Assembly: GCA_017623595.1 (NCBI GenBank)
Contig: JAGAOU010000085.1
Coordinates: forward strand, 1 to 63,096
DNA length: 63,096 bases
Direction of reading: 5' to 3'
DNA from: Clostridia bacterium
Lineage (GTDB): Bacteria; Bacillota; Clostridia; Oscillospirales; UBA644
The translations under genes were made by a program, and so were the position numbers. A model generated the notes under the pieces. It was not told where the DNA came from and ran no database searches. It saw nothing but the letters and a program-made list of their open reading frames with translations. This document shows positions 13,929 to 23,588 of the stretch, piece by piece. Position 1 is the first letter of the stretch; each line of letters opens with the position of its first letter.

Positions 13929-16547
13929 CTATTTGTCGATTTTTCGCTGAAAGAACTTAACGATTTCCACAAAGGGGATCACCGATGCTGCCAATCCCAG
14001 GGCGGTAAAATACTCTGTCATGGATACGGGCGTGAAGGAAAACATCTTTGCAAAAATCGGAACATAGATCACTGCCGTGGTCAGAATCAGGGAAAGTATC
14101 ATGGCTCCGAAGAGAATCCAATTGGTATTTTTGAGAGAAAACAGTGATTTTCTTTGGGATCGCAGGTTGAAAGAATGAAAGATTTCCGCCATAGACATGG
14201 TCAGAAATGCCATGGTCATCCCGTCGGGAGAATTTGCAATTTCCCATCGACCCGATTCGATGAAATGGCCAATGAAATAGGACATCAGCGTCAGTGCGGA
14301 GACTAGAACACCTTGGTAGCATACATCAAAGCCCACCCCGCCCGAAAAGACCCCCTCTTTTGGATTTCTCGGCTTGCGTTTCATGATGTCGGGCTCGCTT
14401 TTTTCCACTCCCAGCGCCAGGGCGGGAAATGTGTCGGTGATCAGGTTGATCCAAAGAATATGAACGGGATTCAGGATGGTGAAGCCCAGCACCGTTGCCA
14501 TGAAAATCGAGATAACCTCGCTGAGGTTGGACGCCAGCAGAAACTGTATGGCCTTTCGGATGTTGTCATAGATTTTCCGTCCCTCTTCCACCGACGACAC
14601 AATGGTGGAAAAGTTGTCGTCGGCAAGGATCATGTCCGCCACGTTTTTGGTCACGTCGGTCCCTGTGATGCCCATGCCGATGCCGATGTCTGCGCTTTTG
14701 ATGGAAGGAGCATCGTTGACCCCGTCCCCTGTCATCGCAGTGACAAATCCCTTGCTTTGCCATGCTCTGACAATCCGATCCTTGTGTTCGGGACGCACCC
14801 GTGCATAGACCGAATATCGTTCCACACTTTTTTGAAATTCCTGTTCCGACATCTGATCCAGCTCCGCTCCCGTCACCGCTCCTGCGGGATCGGTGAGAAT
14901 TTTTAACTCCTTTGCGATGGCAATGGCGGTGTCAATGTGGTCTCCTGTAATCATAACGGGACGAATCCCCGCAGAACGGCATTTTTGAATGGCCTGTTTT
15001 ACCTCGTCACGTACCGGGTCGATCATTCCCACCATGCCCACAAATACCAGATCCCGCTCTGAGTTATCTGAGGTGTAGCTTTCGGGGAGAGTATTGTGGG
15101 CCCGCATGCCCAACGCCAGAACCCGCAAAGCCCTACCTGTCATTGTTTTTTGCCCCTGCTCCAATTCCTTTCTTATGGACGGTGTCAGGGGGATCGGTGT
15201 CCCGTTGCTTAATACTTTTGTGCAACGGGCAAGAATCACATCGGGGGCTCCCTTGGTGTATTGCACCGTGCCGCTCCGACACCGATGAAAAGTGGTCATC
15301 ATCTTTCGCTCGGAGTCAAAGGGGATTTCTCCCACACGGGGAGATTTCTGTGTTAAATCGGGCTTTTTCAGTCCCATCTGCGCTGCATATTGCACCAAAG
15401 CGCATTCGGTGGGCTCTCCCTCTGCTTGATTGTCCTTCCATTCCGCATCGGAGCAGAGGGCCAGCCCCTCCGCTAAAAGAGCCTCGTTGTCGGTAATGCG
15501 ATCCACCACCGTCATTTTGTTATTTGTCAGCGTCCCTGTTTTGTCGGAGCATATAATCTGAGTGCACCCCAAGGTTTCTACTGCGGTCAGTTTTCGGATT
15601 ACCGCATTTCTCTTCGACATTTTTGTTACGCCCACCGAAAGAACAATGGTCACCACCGTTGCCAGCCCCTCGGGAATGGCCGCCACCGCCAATGAGACGG
15701 CGACCATGAAGGTTGAGAGGAGGTTTTTTCCGCTGAAGTCCCCTTCCTTGAGGAGGGTGAACAGAAAAATGAACAAGCAAATGCCCAACACCGCCCAGGT
15801 GAGAATCCTGCTCAACTGGGATAGCTTTTTTTGTAACGGGGTTTTGGATTCCTCCGTGGAGGAGAGGGCAGAGGCAATCTTTCCCATTTCGGTGTCCATC
15901 CCGATGGCTGTGACAATCCCCTTCCCCCGTCCGTAGACCACAGTGCTTCCCATGTATGCCATGTTGATCCGATCCCCCAAGGGACAATCCTCCTGACGCC
16001 GGGGGAGAGAATCGGAGATTTTGGTCACGGGGGTGGATTCTCCCGTCAGCGCCGCCTCTTCGGTTTTTATGTCAAAGGATTCCATGATCCGCAGATCGGC
16101 GGGAACTGCATCTCCCGCCTCCAGTAGCACAATGTCCCCTACCACCAGATCTTCGCTTTTCAGATGCACCATCGTGCCGTCCCGCAATACCTTGGAGGTG
16201 GCGGCGGTCATTTCCTTCAGTGCTTCCAGGGCTTTTTCTGCCTTACTCTCCTGAAATACCCCCAAAAGTGCATTGGTCGCCACTACAAAAAGAATGATGA
16301 ATACGTCTGCCGCCGATTCATGGGCAAAGTATGCGGTCAATCCCGAAATCAATGCTGCCGCCAGTAAAATAAGGATCATCGGGTCGGTCAGTTGATTGAA
16401 AAAGCGAGAGATAAAGGAGATCTTTTCTCCCTCCGCCAGTTTATTTTTGCCTATGCCCCGCTCTGCGGCTTGGGCGGCGGTTAATCCCTGCTCCCCGCTT
16501 TTTGTGTCCCGCAGAACCGTCGGGATCGATTCATAATAGTGTTTCAT
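13929..16547 (-). CDS. Calcium-type P-type ATPase (SERCA/PMR1-like)
   Basis: An 872-residue ATP-driven cation pump in the cytoplasmic membrane, most likely exporting Ca2+. It shows the TGES actuator motif, the phosphorylation site CSDKTGTLTNNK, the hinge TGDGVNDAPS and the transmembrane-4 ion site AVAAIPEGL, which is typical of Ca2+-transporting type II pumps. About ten membrane segments are present and the C-terminal cation ATPase domain is complete. The ATG at 16547 was preferred over a TTG seven codons upstream because GGAAAGG precedes it. No clear minus-strand sigma-A promoter was found immediately upstream. The divergent neighbour is mutY. Confidence 0.92.
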   Translation of the reverse strand: MKHYYESIPTVLRDTKSGEQGLTAAQAAERGIGKNKLAEGEKISFISRFFNQLTDPMILILLAAALISGLTAYFAHESAADVFIILFVVATNALLGVFQESKAEKALEALKEMTAATSKVLRDGTMVHLKSEDLVVGDIVLLEAGDAVPADLRIMESFDIKTEEAALTGESTPVTKISDSLPRRQEDCPLGDRINMAYMGSTVVYGRGKGIVTAIGMDTEMGKIASALSSTEESKTPLQKKLSQLSRILTWAVLGICLFIFLFTLLKEGDFSGKNLLSTFMVAVSLAVAAIPEGLATVVTIVLSVGVTKMSKRNAVIRKLTAVETLGCTQIICSDKTGTLTNNKMTVVDRITDNEALLAEGLALCSDAEWKDNQAEGEPTECALVQYAAQMGLKKPDLTQKSPRVGEIPFDSERKMMTTFHRCRSGTVQYTKGAPDVILARCTKVLSNGTPIPLTPSIRKELEQGQKTMTGRALRVLALGMRAHNTLPESYTSDNSERDLVFVGMVGMIDPVRDEVKQAIQKCRSAGIRPVMITGDHIDTAIAIAKELKILTDPAGAVTGAELDQMSEQEFQKSVERYSVYARVRPEHKDRIVRAWQSKGFVTAMTGDGVNDAPSIKSADIGIGMGITGTDVTKNVADMILADDNFSTIVSSVEEGRKIYDNIRKAIQFLLASNLSEVISIFMATVLGFTILNPVHILWINLITDTFPALALGVEKSEPDIMKRKPRNPKEGVFSGGVGFDVCYQGVLVSALTLMSYFIGHFIESGRWEIANSPDGMTMAFLTMSMAEIFHSFNLRSQRKSLFSLKNTNWILFGAMILSLILTTAVIYVPIFAKMFSFTPVSMTEYFTALGLAASVIPFVEIVKFFQRKIDK

Positions 16548-16598
16548 GTTCTTTTCAAGCCTTTCCAAAGATTGTTACGGACAAATTTGTCAAAACCC

Positions 16599-16627
16599 TT
16601 GCATTTTGTTCTGATTTGTGTTATACT
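16599..16627 (+). promoter_or_regulatory. Sigma-A promoter of mutY
   Basis: TTGCAT at 16599-16604 and TATACT at 16622-16627 with a 17-bp spacer, 71 bp before the GTG start. Confidence 0.8.
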
Positions 16628-16698
16628 GACAGTGAACCAATGGTTTTTGTTTATTTTATGCTTTTGACATACCGTTTATACGACGGAAAGGAGATACC

Positions 16699-17745
16699 GT
16701 GGCTTCCTTTGACCAATTGACTGCGCCCCTGCTTGCTTGGTATTTTCGGTCGGCTCGCAAAATGCCCTGGCGGGAGGACCCTACCCCCTACCATGTCTGG
16801 CTTTCCGAAATCATGCTTCAGCAGACACGGGTTTCCGCTGTGATCCCTTATTATGAACGCTTTTTGAGGGAGTTGCCCGACGTGGCTTCCCTTGCGGCTT
16901 GTGACGATGAAAAGCTGATGAAATTGTGGGAAGGATTGGGATATTATTCTCGCGCCCGCAATTTGAAAAAAGCGGCAATCCGTATTGTGGATGAGTTCGG
17001 CGGCGTTTTTCCCTCGGACTATAAATCCGTGCGCTCTCTGCCCGGCATCGGGGATTATACCGCAGGTGCTATTCTTTCCATTGCTTTTGGATTTCCTGAG
17101 CCTGCCGTGGATGGAAATGTTTTGCGTATTGTTGCCAGGATTACGGGTGATTACTCCGATATCATGGAAGAATCTACCCGCGCTGCCTGTCGGGATCTGA
17201 TTCGCGCCCACATGCCTGCGGACAATACCTCTGCCTATACCCAGGCCCTGATGGAGTTGGGAGCTACGGTTTGTCTGCCCAACGGTGTGCCTCTTTGCGA
17301 ATCTTGTCCCGCAAAGGATTTTTGTGTAGCCCACAGGGATGATTTGATTGCGCTTTTACCGGTCAAGACGCCCCCCAAGCCGCGGAAGATTGAGCAACGA
17401 AAGGTCTTTTTTGTGTTCTTTGAGGATAAGGTTGCTCTTCGGAAACGCCCGAAAAAGGGCCTTCTTTCGGGACTTTGGGAGTTTCCCAATGAATTGGACT
17501 CGGTCTCTGTTGAATCCCTCGGGCTGACAGGGGCGGCCGAGGGAAGCTTCGGTACGGGAAAGCATGTGTTTTCTCATATTGAATGGCGTATGACCTCTTA
17601 TGTGTATCGCTCCAAATCCGATCGATTGCCCGAGGGGTATGTTTGGGCAGATTGGGATCAGCTGAAATCTGTCTATGCCATTCCCGCCGCTTTCCGTGAT
17701 TTTGCAAAGCCCCTGGAGCAATATTTTTCCAAGGTTGACTCTTGA
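16699..17745 (+). CDS. mutY: Adenine DNA glycosylase
   Basis: Removes adenine mispaired with 8-oxoguanine. The 348-residue protein has the HhH-GPD fold with catalytic Glu (SEIMLQQTRV, E37) and Asp (PAVDGNV, D138), the LPGIGDYTAG hairpin, and the C-terminal NUDIX-like 8-oxoG recognition domain (about 230-345). The [4Fe-4S] cysteines are C192, C200, C203 and C209. The first spacing is seven residues where six is usual. The GTG start follows a near-perfect GGAAAGGAG ribosome-binding site. It is transcribed alone between its own promoter and terminator. Confidence 0.95.
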   Translation: MASFDQLTAPLLAWYFRSARKMPWREDPTPYHVWLSEIMLQQTRVSAVIPYYERFLRELPDVASLAACDDEKLMKLWEGLGYYSRARNLKKAAIRIVDEFGGVFPSDYKSVRSLPGIGDYTAGAILSIAFGFPEPAVDGNVLRIVARITGDYSDIMEESTRAACRDLIRAHMPADNTSAYTQALMELGATVCLPNGVPLCESCPAKDFCVAHRDDLIALLPVKTPPKPRKIEQRKVFFVFFEDKVALRKRPKKGLLSGLWEFPNELDSVSVESLGLTGAAEGSFGTGKHVFSHIEWRMTSYVYRSKSDRLPEGYVWADWDQLKSVYAIPAAFRDFAKPLEQYFSKVDS

Positions 17746-17778
17746 TTGTTTCTGTGTTGCATTTTTAATGTTTTCATG

Positions 17779-17813
17779 GTCCGAGGGGCGAAGTTCGTCT
17801 CTCGGTCTTTTTT
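17779..17813 (+). terminator. Intrinsic terminator of mutY
   Basis: A 14-bp imperfect stem (GTCCGAGGGGCGAA with TTCGTCTCTCGGTC, one mismatch and two G-U pairs) is followed by six T. Confidence 0.82.
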
Positions 17814-17866
17814 CGCCTTTCTGTTGCAAAAGGTTGAAATGTTTATGAAAAAAACGGCAAAAGGGA

Positions 17867-17895
17867 TTGACAAAGGGCTCGCATGCGGTTATAAT
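17867..17895 (+). promoter_or_regulatory. Sigma-A promoter of the yicC-thiN gene run
   Basis: Perfect TTGACA at 17867-17872 and TATAAT at 17890-17895 with a 17-bp spacer, 39 bp before yicC. No further terminator is visible until 29513, so this promoter may drive a transcript of more than 11 kb. Confidence 0.92.
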
Positions 17896-17933
17896 ATATA
17901 AATAATATAATAAATATTTCGAGGTAATTTATT

Positions 17934-18812
17934 ATGATTCGTAGCATGACCGGGTACGGCCGCGCTCAGCAGGCAACCGAAACCGGGGACATTACTGTGG
18001 AGATTAAGGCAGTCAATCACCGTTATTTTGAACTCAACGCCCGTATGCCCCGTGCATATCTTTCTTTGGATGATCCCATCCGTGCCGAATTGCGGAAATC
18101 CATCGTTCGCGGTAAGGTGGATCTGAATCTTTCCGTCTCCCGTAAGGAAGGGGACGACACCAATGTGACTGTGGATCGGGCCCTTCTTTCTCAGTATCTG
18201 AAGGAGCTGCGTGCCGCTGCTGAGGAGTACGGTCTGAAGGATGACCTGACCGCTTCCTCCATGCTTCGTCTTCCTTCCGTGGTCTCCACCGAGAACGGGG
18301 AAGAGGATATTGCCGAGATCTGGCAGGAAATTCTGCCCGTGCTGAAGGAAGCCCTTTCCTCCTTTGTTTCCCAGAGGGAAGAAGAGGGCAAGCGCCTTGC
18401 GGATGATATTATTCAAAAGTGCGAGGAGCTGAACTCCTTCGCTTCCCGCGTGGAAGAGCATCTTCCCGCCCTCATGGAAGCATATGAGCTTCGCCTGCGC
18501 ACCCGCATTGAGGAATTGCTGGGAGAACGGTCGGTGGAAGAGGGACGGATTTTGACCGAGGTTGCCATTATGGCGGATAAAACTGCGGTGGATGAAGAGC
18601 TTGTCCGTCTCCGTTCCCATACCGCCGCTTTGAAGGATATGCTGGAAAAGGGCATTTCCAACGGCAAAAAGATGGACTTTATCGTTCAGGAGCTGAATCG
18701 GGAGGTCAACACTCTTACCTCCAAGATCGGGGATCTGGATATCACCCGTATCGCCATTGAGATGAAATCCCTCATCGAAAAGATCCGCGAACAGATTCAG
18801 AACATCGAGTAA
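17934..18812 (+). CDS. yicC: YicC family endoribonuclease
   Basis: A 292-residue cytoplasmic protein starting with the family signature [10 protein letters not shown]. The N-terminal YicC domain (about 1-155) is followed by the C-terminal DUF1732 region (about 205-292) ending in the conserved block around [11 protein letters not shown]. Members are metal-dependent endoribonucleases implicated in RNA decay. A GAGGT ribosome-binding site precedes the ATG. It heads the conserved yicC-remA-gmk-rpoZ order common in Firmicutes. Confidence 0.93.
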   Translation: MIRSMTGYGRAQQATETGDITVEIKAVNHRYFELNARMPRAYLSLDDPIRAELRKSIVRGKVDLNLSVSRKEGDDTNVTVDRALLSQYLKELRAAAEEYGLKDDLTASSMLRLPSVVSTENGEEDIAEIWQEILPVLKEALSSFVSQREEEGKRLADDIIQKCEELNSFASRVEEHLPALMEAYELRLRTRIEELLGERSVEEGRILTEVAIMADKTAVDEELVRLRSHTAALKDMLEKGISNGKKMDFIVQELNREVNTLTSKIGDLDITRIAIEMKSLIEKIREQIQNIE

Positions 18813-18822
18813 GGAGTCTATT

Positions 18823-19104
18823 ATGCAACTGATCAATATCGGATTCGGAAACGTGGTGGCTGCAAACCGCATTGTTGCCATTATTTCCCCCGACTCTTCC
18901 CCCGTCAAGCGCCTTGTTCAGGACGCGCGGGATAAGGGTACCCTTGTGGATGCCACCTACGGCCGTCGCACCCGTGCCGTAGTGATAACCGACAGCGGTC
19001 ATGTGATTTTGTCCGCTTTGCAGCACGAAACCATCGTCAACCGTGTTCCCGGTGCGGAAAATCCCTTGGACGATCCCGATCCGGAAGGAGAAACAGACCT
19101 ATGA
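18823..19104 (+). CDS. remA: Extracellular matrix regulator RemA (DUF370)
   Basis: A 93-residue DNA-binding regulator. The conserved core runs from [10 protein letters not shown] through [15 protein letters not shown] to [21 protein letters not shown], as in the RemA/YlzA family, which forms oligomeric rings that bind DNA and activates biofilm genes in Bacillus. The target set here is unknown. AAGGAG precedes the ATG, and the stop codon overlaps the gmk start by 4 bp. The C-terminal acidic tail after residue 80 is unconserved. Confidence 0.93.
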   Translation: MQLINIGFGNVVAANRIVAIISPDSSPVKRLVQDARDKGTLVDATYGRRTRAVVITDSGHVILSALQHETIVNRVPGAENPLDDPDPEGETDL

Positions 19105-19670
19105 GCAGACCTCGTTTGTTTATTGTTTCGGGTCCCTCGGGCAGCGGAAAAGGTACCATCCTTTCCGATCTGCTCCGGCGGCATCCCGATGTGTTTTATT
19201 CCATTTCCGCCACCACCCGTGCTCCCCGTGAAGGGCTGGAGCAGGACGGCGTGCACTATTATTTTCTCACCCATGAGAAATTTGAGGAAATGATCGCCCA
19301 AAACGGTTTTATCGAATATAACCGCTATTGCGGCAACATTTACGGCACTCCTCGCAAACCGGTGGAAGATGCCCTCAAAGAAGGCCGCAGTGTTATTCTT
19401 GAGATTGAGACCGCAGGCATGCGGGATGCCTTTGCGCAATATCCCGATGCTGTCACCGTCTTTATTGCTCCTCCTTCGCTGGAAATCCTCGGTCAACGTC
19501 TGCGGGGCAGAAAGAGCGAGGATGAGGAAAAATGCCTTCGCCGCTTGAAAAAGGCTGAAGAAGAAATGACCCACAGCGGTGATTACCGCTATGTGGTGGT
19601 CAACGGAGATCTGGAAGAGGCCCGCAATGAGCTGGACCGTATCTTCCTCGCCGAGACCGCCGATCTTTAA
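19101..19670 (+). CDS. gmk: Guanylate kinase
   Basis: Phosphorylates GMP to GDP with ATP in the cytoplasm. The 189-residue length is typical. The P-loop GPSGSGKGT lies at the N-terminus, followed by the GMP-binding [11 protein letters not shown]-like segment (here the last position is Leu-Glu) and the lid region. It is translationally coupled to remA through an ATGA overlap and followed by rpoZ, an arrangement conserved in Firmicutes. Confidence 0.96.
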   Translation: MSRPRLFIVSGPSGSGKGTILSDLLRRHPDVFYSISATTRAPREGLEQDGVHYYFLTHEKFEEMIAQNGFIEYNRYCGNIYGTPRKPVEDALKEGRSVILEIETAGMRDAFAQYPDAVTVFIAPPSLEILGQRLRGRKSEDEEKCLRRLKKAEEEMTHSGDYRYVVVNGDLEEARNELDRIFLAETADL

Positions 19671-19711
19671 TCACGTTTATTATCACATTTTACCGAAAGG
19701 AATTGTATATC

Positions 19712-19927
19712 ATGATCTATCCTGCAGTCAGCACCCTCATCAAAGAAGAGCGTCAGTGTCGCTATTCTCTCGTTATTGCCGTTGCCAAAGAAGCGCGCAC
19801 CATCGCCGAGCGGGCAAACAATAACAAGGAGCGCCTCTCCGAAAAGCCCATCAAAATGGCCGTTAATGCTTTCTCCGACGGAAAAGCGGTCTATTCCGAG
19901 CCCGACGGAAGCGAAATCGAGGAATAA
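19712..19927 (+). CDS. rpoZ: RNA polymerase omega subunit
   Basis: A 71-residue subunit that helps assemble the RNA polymerase beta-prime subunit. The family features are the YSLVIAVAKEAR helix, RAN and the EKPIKMAVNAF segment. The ATG at 19712 sits 10 bp after GAAAGGA; an in-frame TTG three codons upstream is too close to that site. It lies directly after gmk, as usual. The coaBC gene that normally follows rpoZ in this neighbourhood is absent. Confidence 0.92.
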   Translation: MIYPAVSTLIKEERQCRYSLVIAVAKEARTIAERANNNKERLSEKPIKMAVNAFSDGKAVYSEPDGSEIEE

Positions 19928-19957
19928 TTTTTTCAGAGCATCAGGAGTATTGTTGTC

Positions 19958-22171
19958 ATGAATCGGTCGGTGGGCGTTGCCGTGGAGGGAATTCCCCGTT
20001 CTGCGGATAAGCTTTACGAATATCTTCTCCCCGAGGGCGTTGACGCTCCCGTGGGAAGTGTCGTTACCGTGCCCTTCGGCCATTCGGACAGAGCCCTGCG
20101 GGGCGTGGTTCTCGGCCCCGGGGAGGGCAATCCTCCCGAGAAACTCAAAACCCTCCGTTCGGTGGGGGAGTGTTATCTTTCCGCCGAAGCAGTGGGGCTG
20201 ATCCGCTATATGCGGGATCGGTATTTCTGTACCTGGTTTGAAGCCGCCCGTTGCCTCCTTCCCACAGGGGTGTTCGGCGGCTCGGTCAAATCCCTGCAGG
20301 CGGCTTTTGTCCCCGACGAAGGGGCCGCCGCCGCATATATGGAGGCCCATTACTCCAACCGCAAGCACTGCGATGTGCTCGGATTCCTGCTTGAGGAAGG
20401 TCGGATGACCGTCAAGGAATTGACCTATATGGCAGGCGTTTCCGAATCTGTGATTAAGACCCTTGCCAAAAAAGGGCTGATCGCTTTGGAAAAGGCGGAG
20501 GTTCTCCGCAACCCCCTCAAAGATCGCCCTGTCCCCGAAACGCCTCCCGAAGTTGTTTTGAATGAAGAGCAATCGGTGGCCGCCAATGCCATGATTTCCG
20601 ATCTCTCTTCGGGGAAGACCCATCTTCTGTACGGTGTTACGGGCAGCGGAAAAACCCATGTTTTTATCCGCCTCATCGATGAGGCCTTGAAGCAGGGGAG
20701 ACAGGCGGTTTTGATGATCCCCGAGATTTCCCTGACCCTGCAGATCGTCAACCGACTCTATGCCCACTATTCTACCTCTCTTGCTATCCTTCACAGCGGA
20801 CTTTCCATGGGAGAGCGCTTTGATGAATGGCGCCGCATCCGTTCCGGGGATGCCCGTGTGGTGATCGGCACCCGTTCTGCGGTTTTTGCCCCCGTCTCAT
20901 CTCCCGCTTTGTTCATTATCGACGAAGAGCAGGAGCACACCTACAAGTCCGAATCCTCTCCCCGCTACCATGCGAGGGAAATTGCCGCCTACCGTGCCGC
21001 CCGCGGCAAAGGACTGTTGGTCTTGGCCTCCGCCACCCCGTCTTTTGAAAGCTTTTACCGTGCCCAAAAGGGCGTGATCGGCTATGAAAACCTGACCCAA
21101 CGCTTTAACGGCCGTCCTCTGCCCAAGGTTCTTGTGGCGGATTTGCGCCGTGAAATGATGTCGGGCAACCGTTCCTGCATCGGCCGTACTTTGGGGATGG
21201 AGCTGGAGAAGAATCTCCAACGGGGAGAGCAGTCCATTCTGTTTATGAACCGTCGGGGCTATCAATCCCATATCACCTGTACCAAGTGCGGCACCGTGGT
21301 TAAATGCCCCCATTGCGGCATTGCCATGACCTATCACTCCTACAACAACCGTGTGGTCTGCAACTATTGCGGCCACTCCGTTCCCTATCTTTCCACCTGC
21401 TCCTCCTGCGGTGAAAAGCGCCTTTTGTACAGCGGCGTCGGAACCCAGAAGGCGGAGGAAGAGCTGCAGCATCTGTTTCCCGAGATTCGGATCTGCCGCA
21501 TGGATGCGGACACCGTGGGCGGGAAGTATACCAGAGAAGGGATTCTGAACGATTTTCGGGACCATAAATACGATGTCCTTCTCGGAACACAGATGATCAC
21601 CAAGGGGCTGGATTTCCCCAACGTCACGCTGGTTGGCGTTTTGAATGCGGATATGTCCCTGTATACCTCGGACTTCCGCGCCTATGAAAAAACCTTTTCC
21701 CTTCTCACTCAGGTGGTGGGGCGTGCGGGACGGGCCGAGAAGGAGGGCCGTGCCGTGGTGCAGACCTATTCTCCTTCCCATACCGTGCTTTCCTACGCTT
21801 TTGCGCAGGATTATCAACGGTTCTATCAGGAAGAGACCGCCCTGCGCCAATCGCTTCTTTATCCGCCCTACTGCGATCTTTGTCAGTTCTGCTTCCTTGC
21901 GGATACGGAGTCCGATGCCTTCCGTGCTGCCGAGGAGTTTTCCGACCGTCTTCGTGAGGCCGCCGCAGACCTTCCCATTCGTCTGATTCTGCCCAAGGCA
22001 ACCGCCGTTCCGTTGGTGGGAGGAAAAGCTCGGGTGCGGGTTCTGATGAAATGCAAGGACAGCAAGGCACAACGAGATATGATTTCGCAAATTTTGGATG
22101 ATTTCCGCAAGGAAAAGAGCAACCGTGATGTGGTTGTCACGGCGGATATGAATCCCGTCAATATACTTTGA
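19958..22171 (+). CDS. priA: Primosomal helicase PriA
   Basis: A 737-residue 3'-5' superfamily II helicase that restarts stalled forks by loading the replicative helicase. The N-terminal DNA-binding domain is followed by Walker A GVTGSGKTHV (about residue 228), the DEEQEH Walker B box, and eight zinc-binding cysteines in CTKCGTVVKCPHC and CNYCGH...CSSCG. Helicase motifs GTQMITKGLDFP and QVVGRAGRAEKEG are intact. An AGGAG ribosome-binding site precedes the ATG. It sits in the conserved rpoZ-priA-def-fmt order. Confidence 0.96.
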   Translation: MNRSVGVAVEGIPRSADKLYEYLLPEGVDAPVGSVVTVPFGHSDRALRGVVLGPGEGNPPEKLKTLRSVGECYLSAEAVGLIRYMRDRYFCTWFEAARCLLPTGVFGGSVKSLQAAFVPDEGAAAAYMEAHYSNRKHCDVLGFLLEEGRMTVKELTYMAGVSESVIKTLAKKGLIALEKAEVLRNPLKDRPVPETPPEVVLNEEQSVAANAMISDLSSGKTHLLYGVTGSGKTHVFIRLIDEALKQGRQAVLMIPEISLTLQIVNRLYAHYSTSLAILHSGLSMGERFDEWRRIRSGDARVVIGTRSAVFAPVSSPALFIIDEEQEHTYKSESSPRYHAREIAAYRAARGKGLLVLASATPSFESFYRAQKGVIGYENLTQRFNGRPLPKVLVADLRREMMSGNRSCIGRTLGMELEKNLQRGEQSILFMNRRGYQSHITCTKCGTVVKCPHCGIAMTYHSYNNRVVCNYCGHSVPYLSTCSSCGEKRLLYSGVGTQKAEEELQHLFPEIRICRMDADTVGGKYTREGILNDFRDHKYDVLLGTQMITKGLDFPNVTLVGVLNADMSLYTSDFRAYEKTFSLLTQVVGRAGRAEKEGRAVVQTYSPSHTVLSYAFAQDYQRFYQEETALRQSLLYPPYCDLCQFCFLADTESDAFRAAEEFSDRLREAAADLPIRLILPKATAVPLVGGKARVRVLMKCKDSKAQRDMISQILDDFRKEKSNRDVVVTADMNPVNIL

Positions 22172-22194
22172 TTTTTCCCGAAAGGATGTTTATT

Positions 22195-22656
22195 ATGGCT
22201 ATTCGCAATATCGTAAAAGAAGGGGACGAAATTCTGACTAAGGTCTGCCGTCCCGTTACCGTTTTTGATGACCGTCTGCGCACTCTCGTTCAGGATATGA
22301 AGGACACCTTGGCAAAGGCTAACGGCGCAGGTCTTGCCGCCCCTCAGGTGGGAATTCTCAAGCGTTTGGTTCTCGTTGTGGACGATGATGATACCGTTCT
22401 TGTTTTGGTAAATCCCGTCATCACCGCCACCGAAGGCACTCAGACTCCCACAGAGGGCTGTCTCTCGGTCCCCGGTGTGTGGGGAAAAACCGTGCGTCCC
22501 GCCAAGGTTACCGTGGAAGCGCAGGACGAATACGGAAACCCTGTTAAGTATACCCGCACCGGTATTGTCGCCGTCTGCTTCTGCCATGAGGTGGATCACC
22601 TGGACGGTCATCTGTATCGGGAGCATGTCACCGAATACGTTCATTTTGATGATTGA
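22195..22656 (+). CDS. def: Peptide deformylase
   Basis: Fe/Zn enzyme that removes the formyl group from nascent proteins. The 153-residue chain has all three family motifs: GAGLAAPQVG, EGCLS and HEVDHLDG, in which the Cys and both His bind the metal. The ATG at 22195 has AAAGGA 9 bp upstream; the open frame extends slightly upstream but lacks a start signal. The fmt gene follows after 8 bp, pairing formylation with deformylation. Confidence 0.96.
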   Translation: MAIRNIVKEGDEILTKVCRPVTVFDDRLRTLVQDMKDTLAKANGAGLAAPQVGILKRLVLVVDDDDTVLVLVNPVITATEGTQTPTEGCLSVPGVWGKTVRPAKVTVEAQDEYGNPVKYTRTGIVAVCFCHEVDHLDGHLYREHVTEYVHFDD

Positions 22657-22664
22657 GGAAAAGT

Positions 22665-23576
22665 ATGAAGATTTTGTTTATGGGAACTTCTCCCTTTGCG
22701 GTGGAAAGCCTTTCCGCCCTCCACCGATCCGGTGCCGAGGTGGCCTGCGTAGTCACTCAGCCCGACCGCCCCAAGGGACGGGGCTACAAAATGACCTGCA
22801 CCCCCGTTAAAGAATTTGCTTTGGAAAAGGGATATCGGGTCGAAACTCCGGAAACACTGAAGGAGGGTGCTCTTTTGCCCCTTTTGGAGGAAATCAATCC
22901 CGACCTGATTGTGGTTGTGGCCTACGGAAAGATTCTCCCCGCCTATGTTCTGAATTATCCGAAGTTGGGTTGTATCAACGTCCACGGATCTCTTCTTCCT
23001 ATGTATCGCGGCGCCGCTCCCGTCAATCACGTCCTTTTGGACGGTCAGACCGAAACGGGCGTCACCACCATGTATATGGATGAGGGAGTGGATACGGGGG
23101 ATATGATCCTCAAGGCCTCCACACCCATTTCCGACGACGATACCTTCGGTACCCTTCATGATCGCCTGGCTAAGATCGGCGGCGATCTTTTGGTGGAAAC
23201 GCTGGATCTCATTGCCGCAGGTACGGCACCCCGTACCGTTCAGCAGGGGGAGACCTGCTATGCTTCCATGATCACCAAAGAGACCCGTCGCATGGATTGG
23301 AATTCTTCTAAAACCAAGCTGCACAATCAGGTGCGCGGCCTTGCTCCCGATCCCTGTGCCTTCGCTTTTTGCGGCGGCAAAAACATCAAGATTCTCGAAT
23401 CCGAGCCGGTGGAAGGGAATTGGGACGCTCCCGTGGGCACGATTGTGGACAAAAAGCATCTTGTCATCCGTGTGGCCGACGGCGGCCTGCGGTTGAAGAC
23501 CGTTCAGCCGGAGGGGAAAAAGCCCATGTCCGGAGAAAGCTTTTGCGCGGGAAACCGCGCCGACCTCTTTGAATAA
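22665..23576 (+). CDS. fmt: Methionyl-tRNA formyltransferase
   Basis: Formylates initiator Met-tRNA using 10-formyltetrahydrofolate. The 303-residue protein shows the N-terminal formyltransferase fold with FMGTSPFAV, catalytic Asn/His in the CINVHGSLLPMYRGAAP motif, the Asp of DEGVDTGDM, and a C-terminal OB-like tRNA-binding domain from about 205. The ATG at 22665 lies 5 bp after GAGGAA. It is directly downstream of def. Confidence 0.96.
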   Translation: MKILFMGTSPFAVESLSALHRSGAEVACVVTQPDRPKGRGYKMTCTPVKEFALEKGYRVETPETLKEGALLPLLEEINPDLIVVVAYGKILPAYVLNYPKLGCINVHGSLLPMYRGAAPVNHVLLDGQTETGVTTMYMDEGVDTGDMILKASTPISDDDTFGTLHDRLAKIGGDLLVETLDLIAAGTAPRTVQQGETCYASMITKETRRMDWNSSKTKLHNQVRGLAPDPCAFAFCGGKNIKILESEPVEGNWDAPVGTIVDKKHLVIRVADGGLRLKTVQPEGKKPMSGESFCAGNRADLFE

Positions 23577-23588
23577 AGGAGTTGTACC

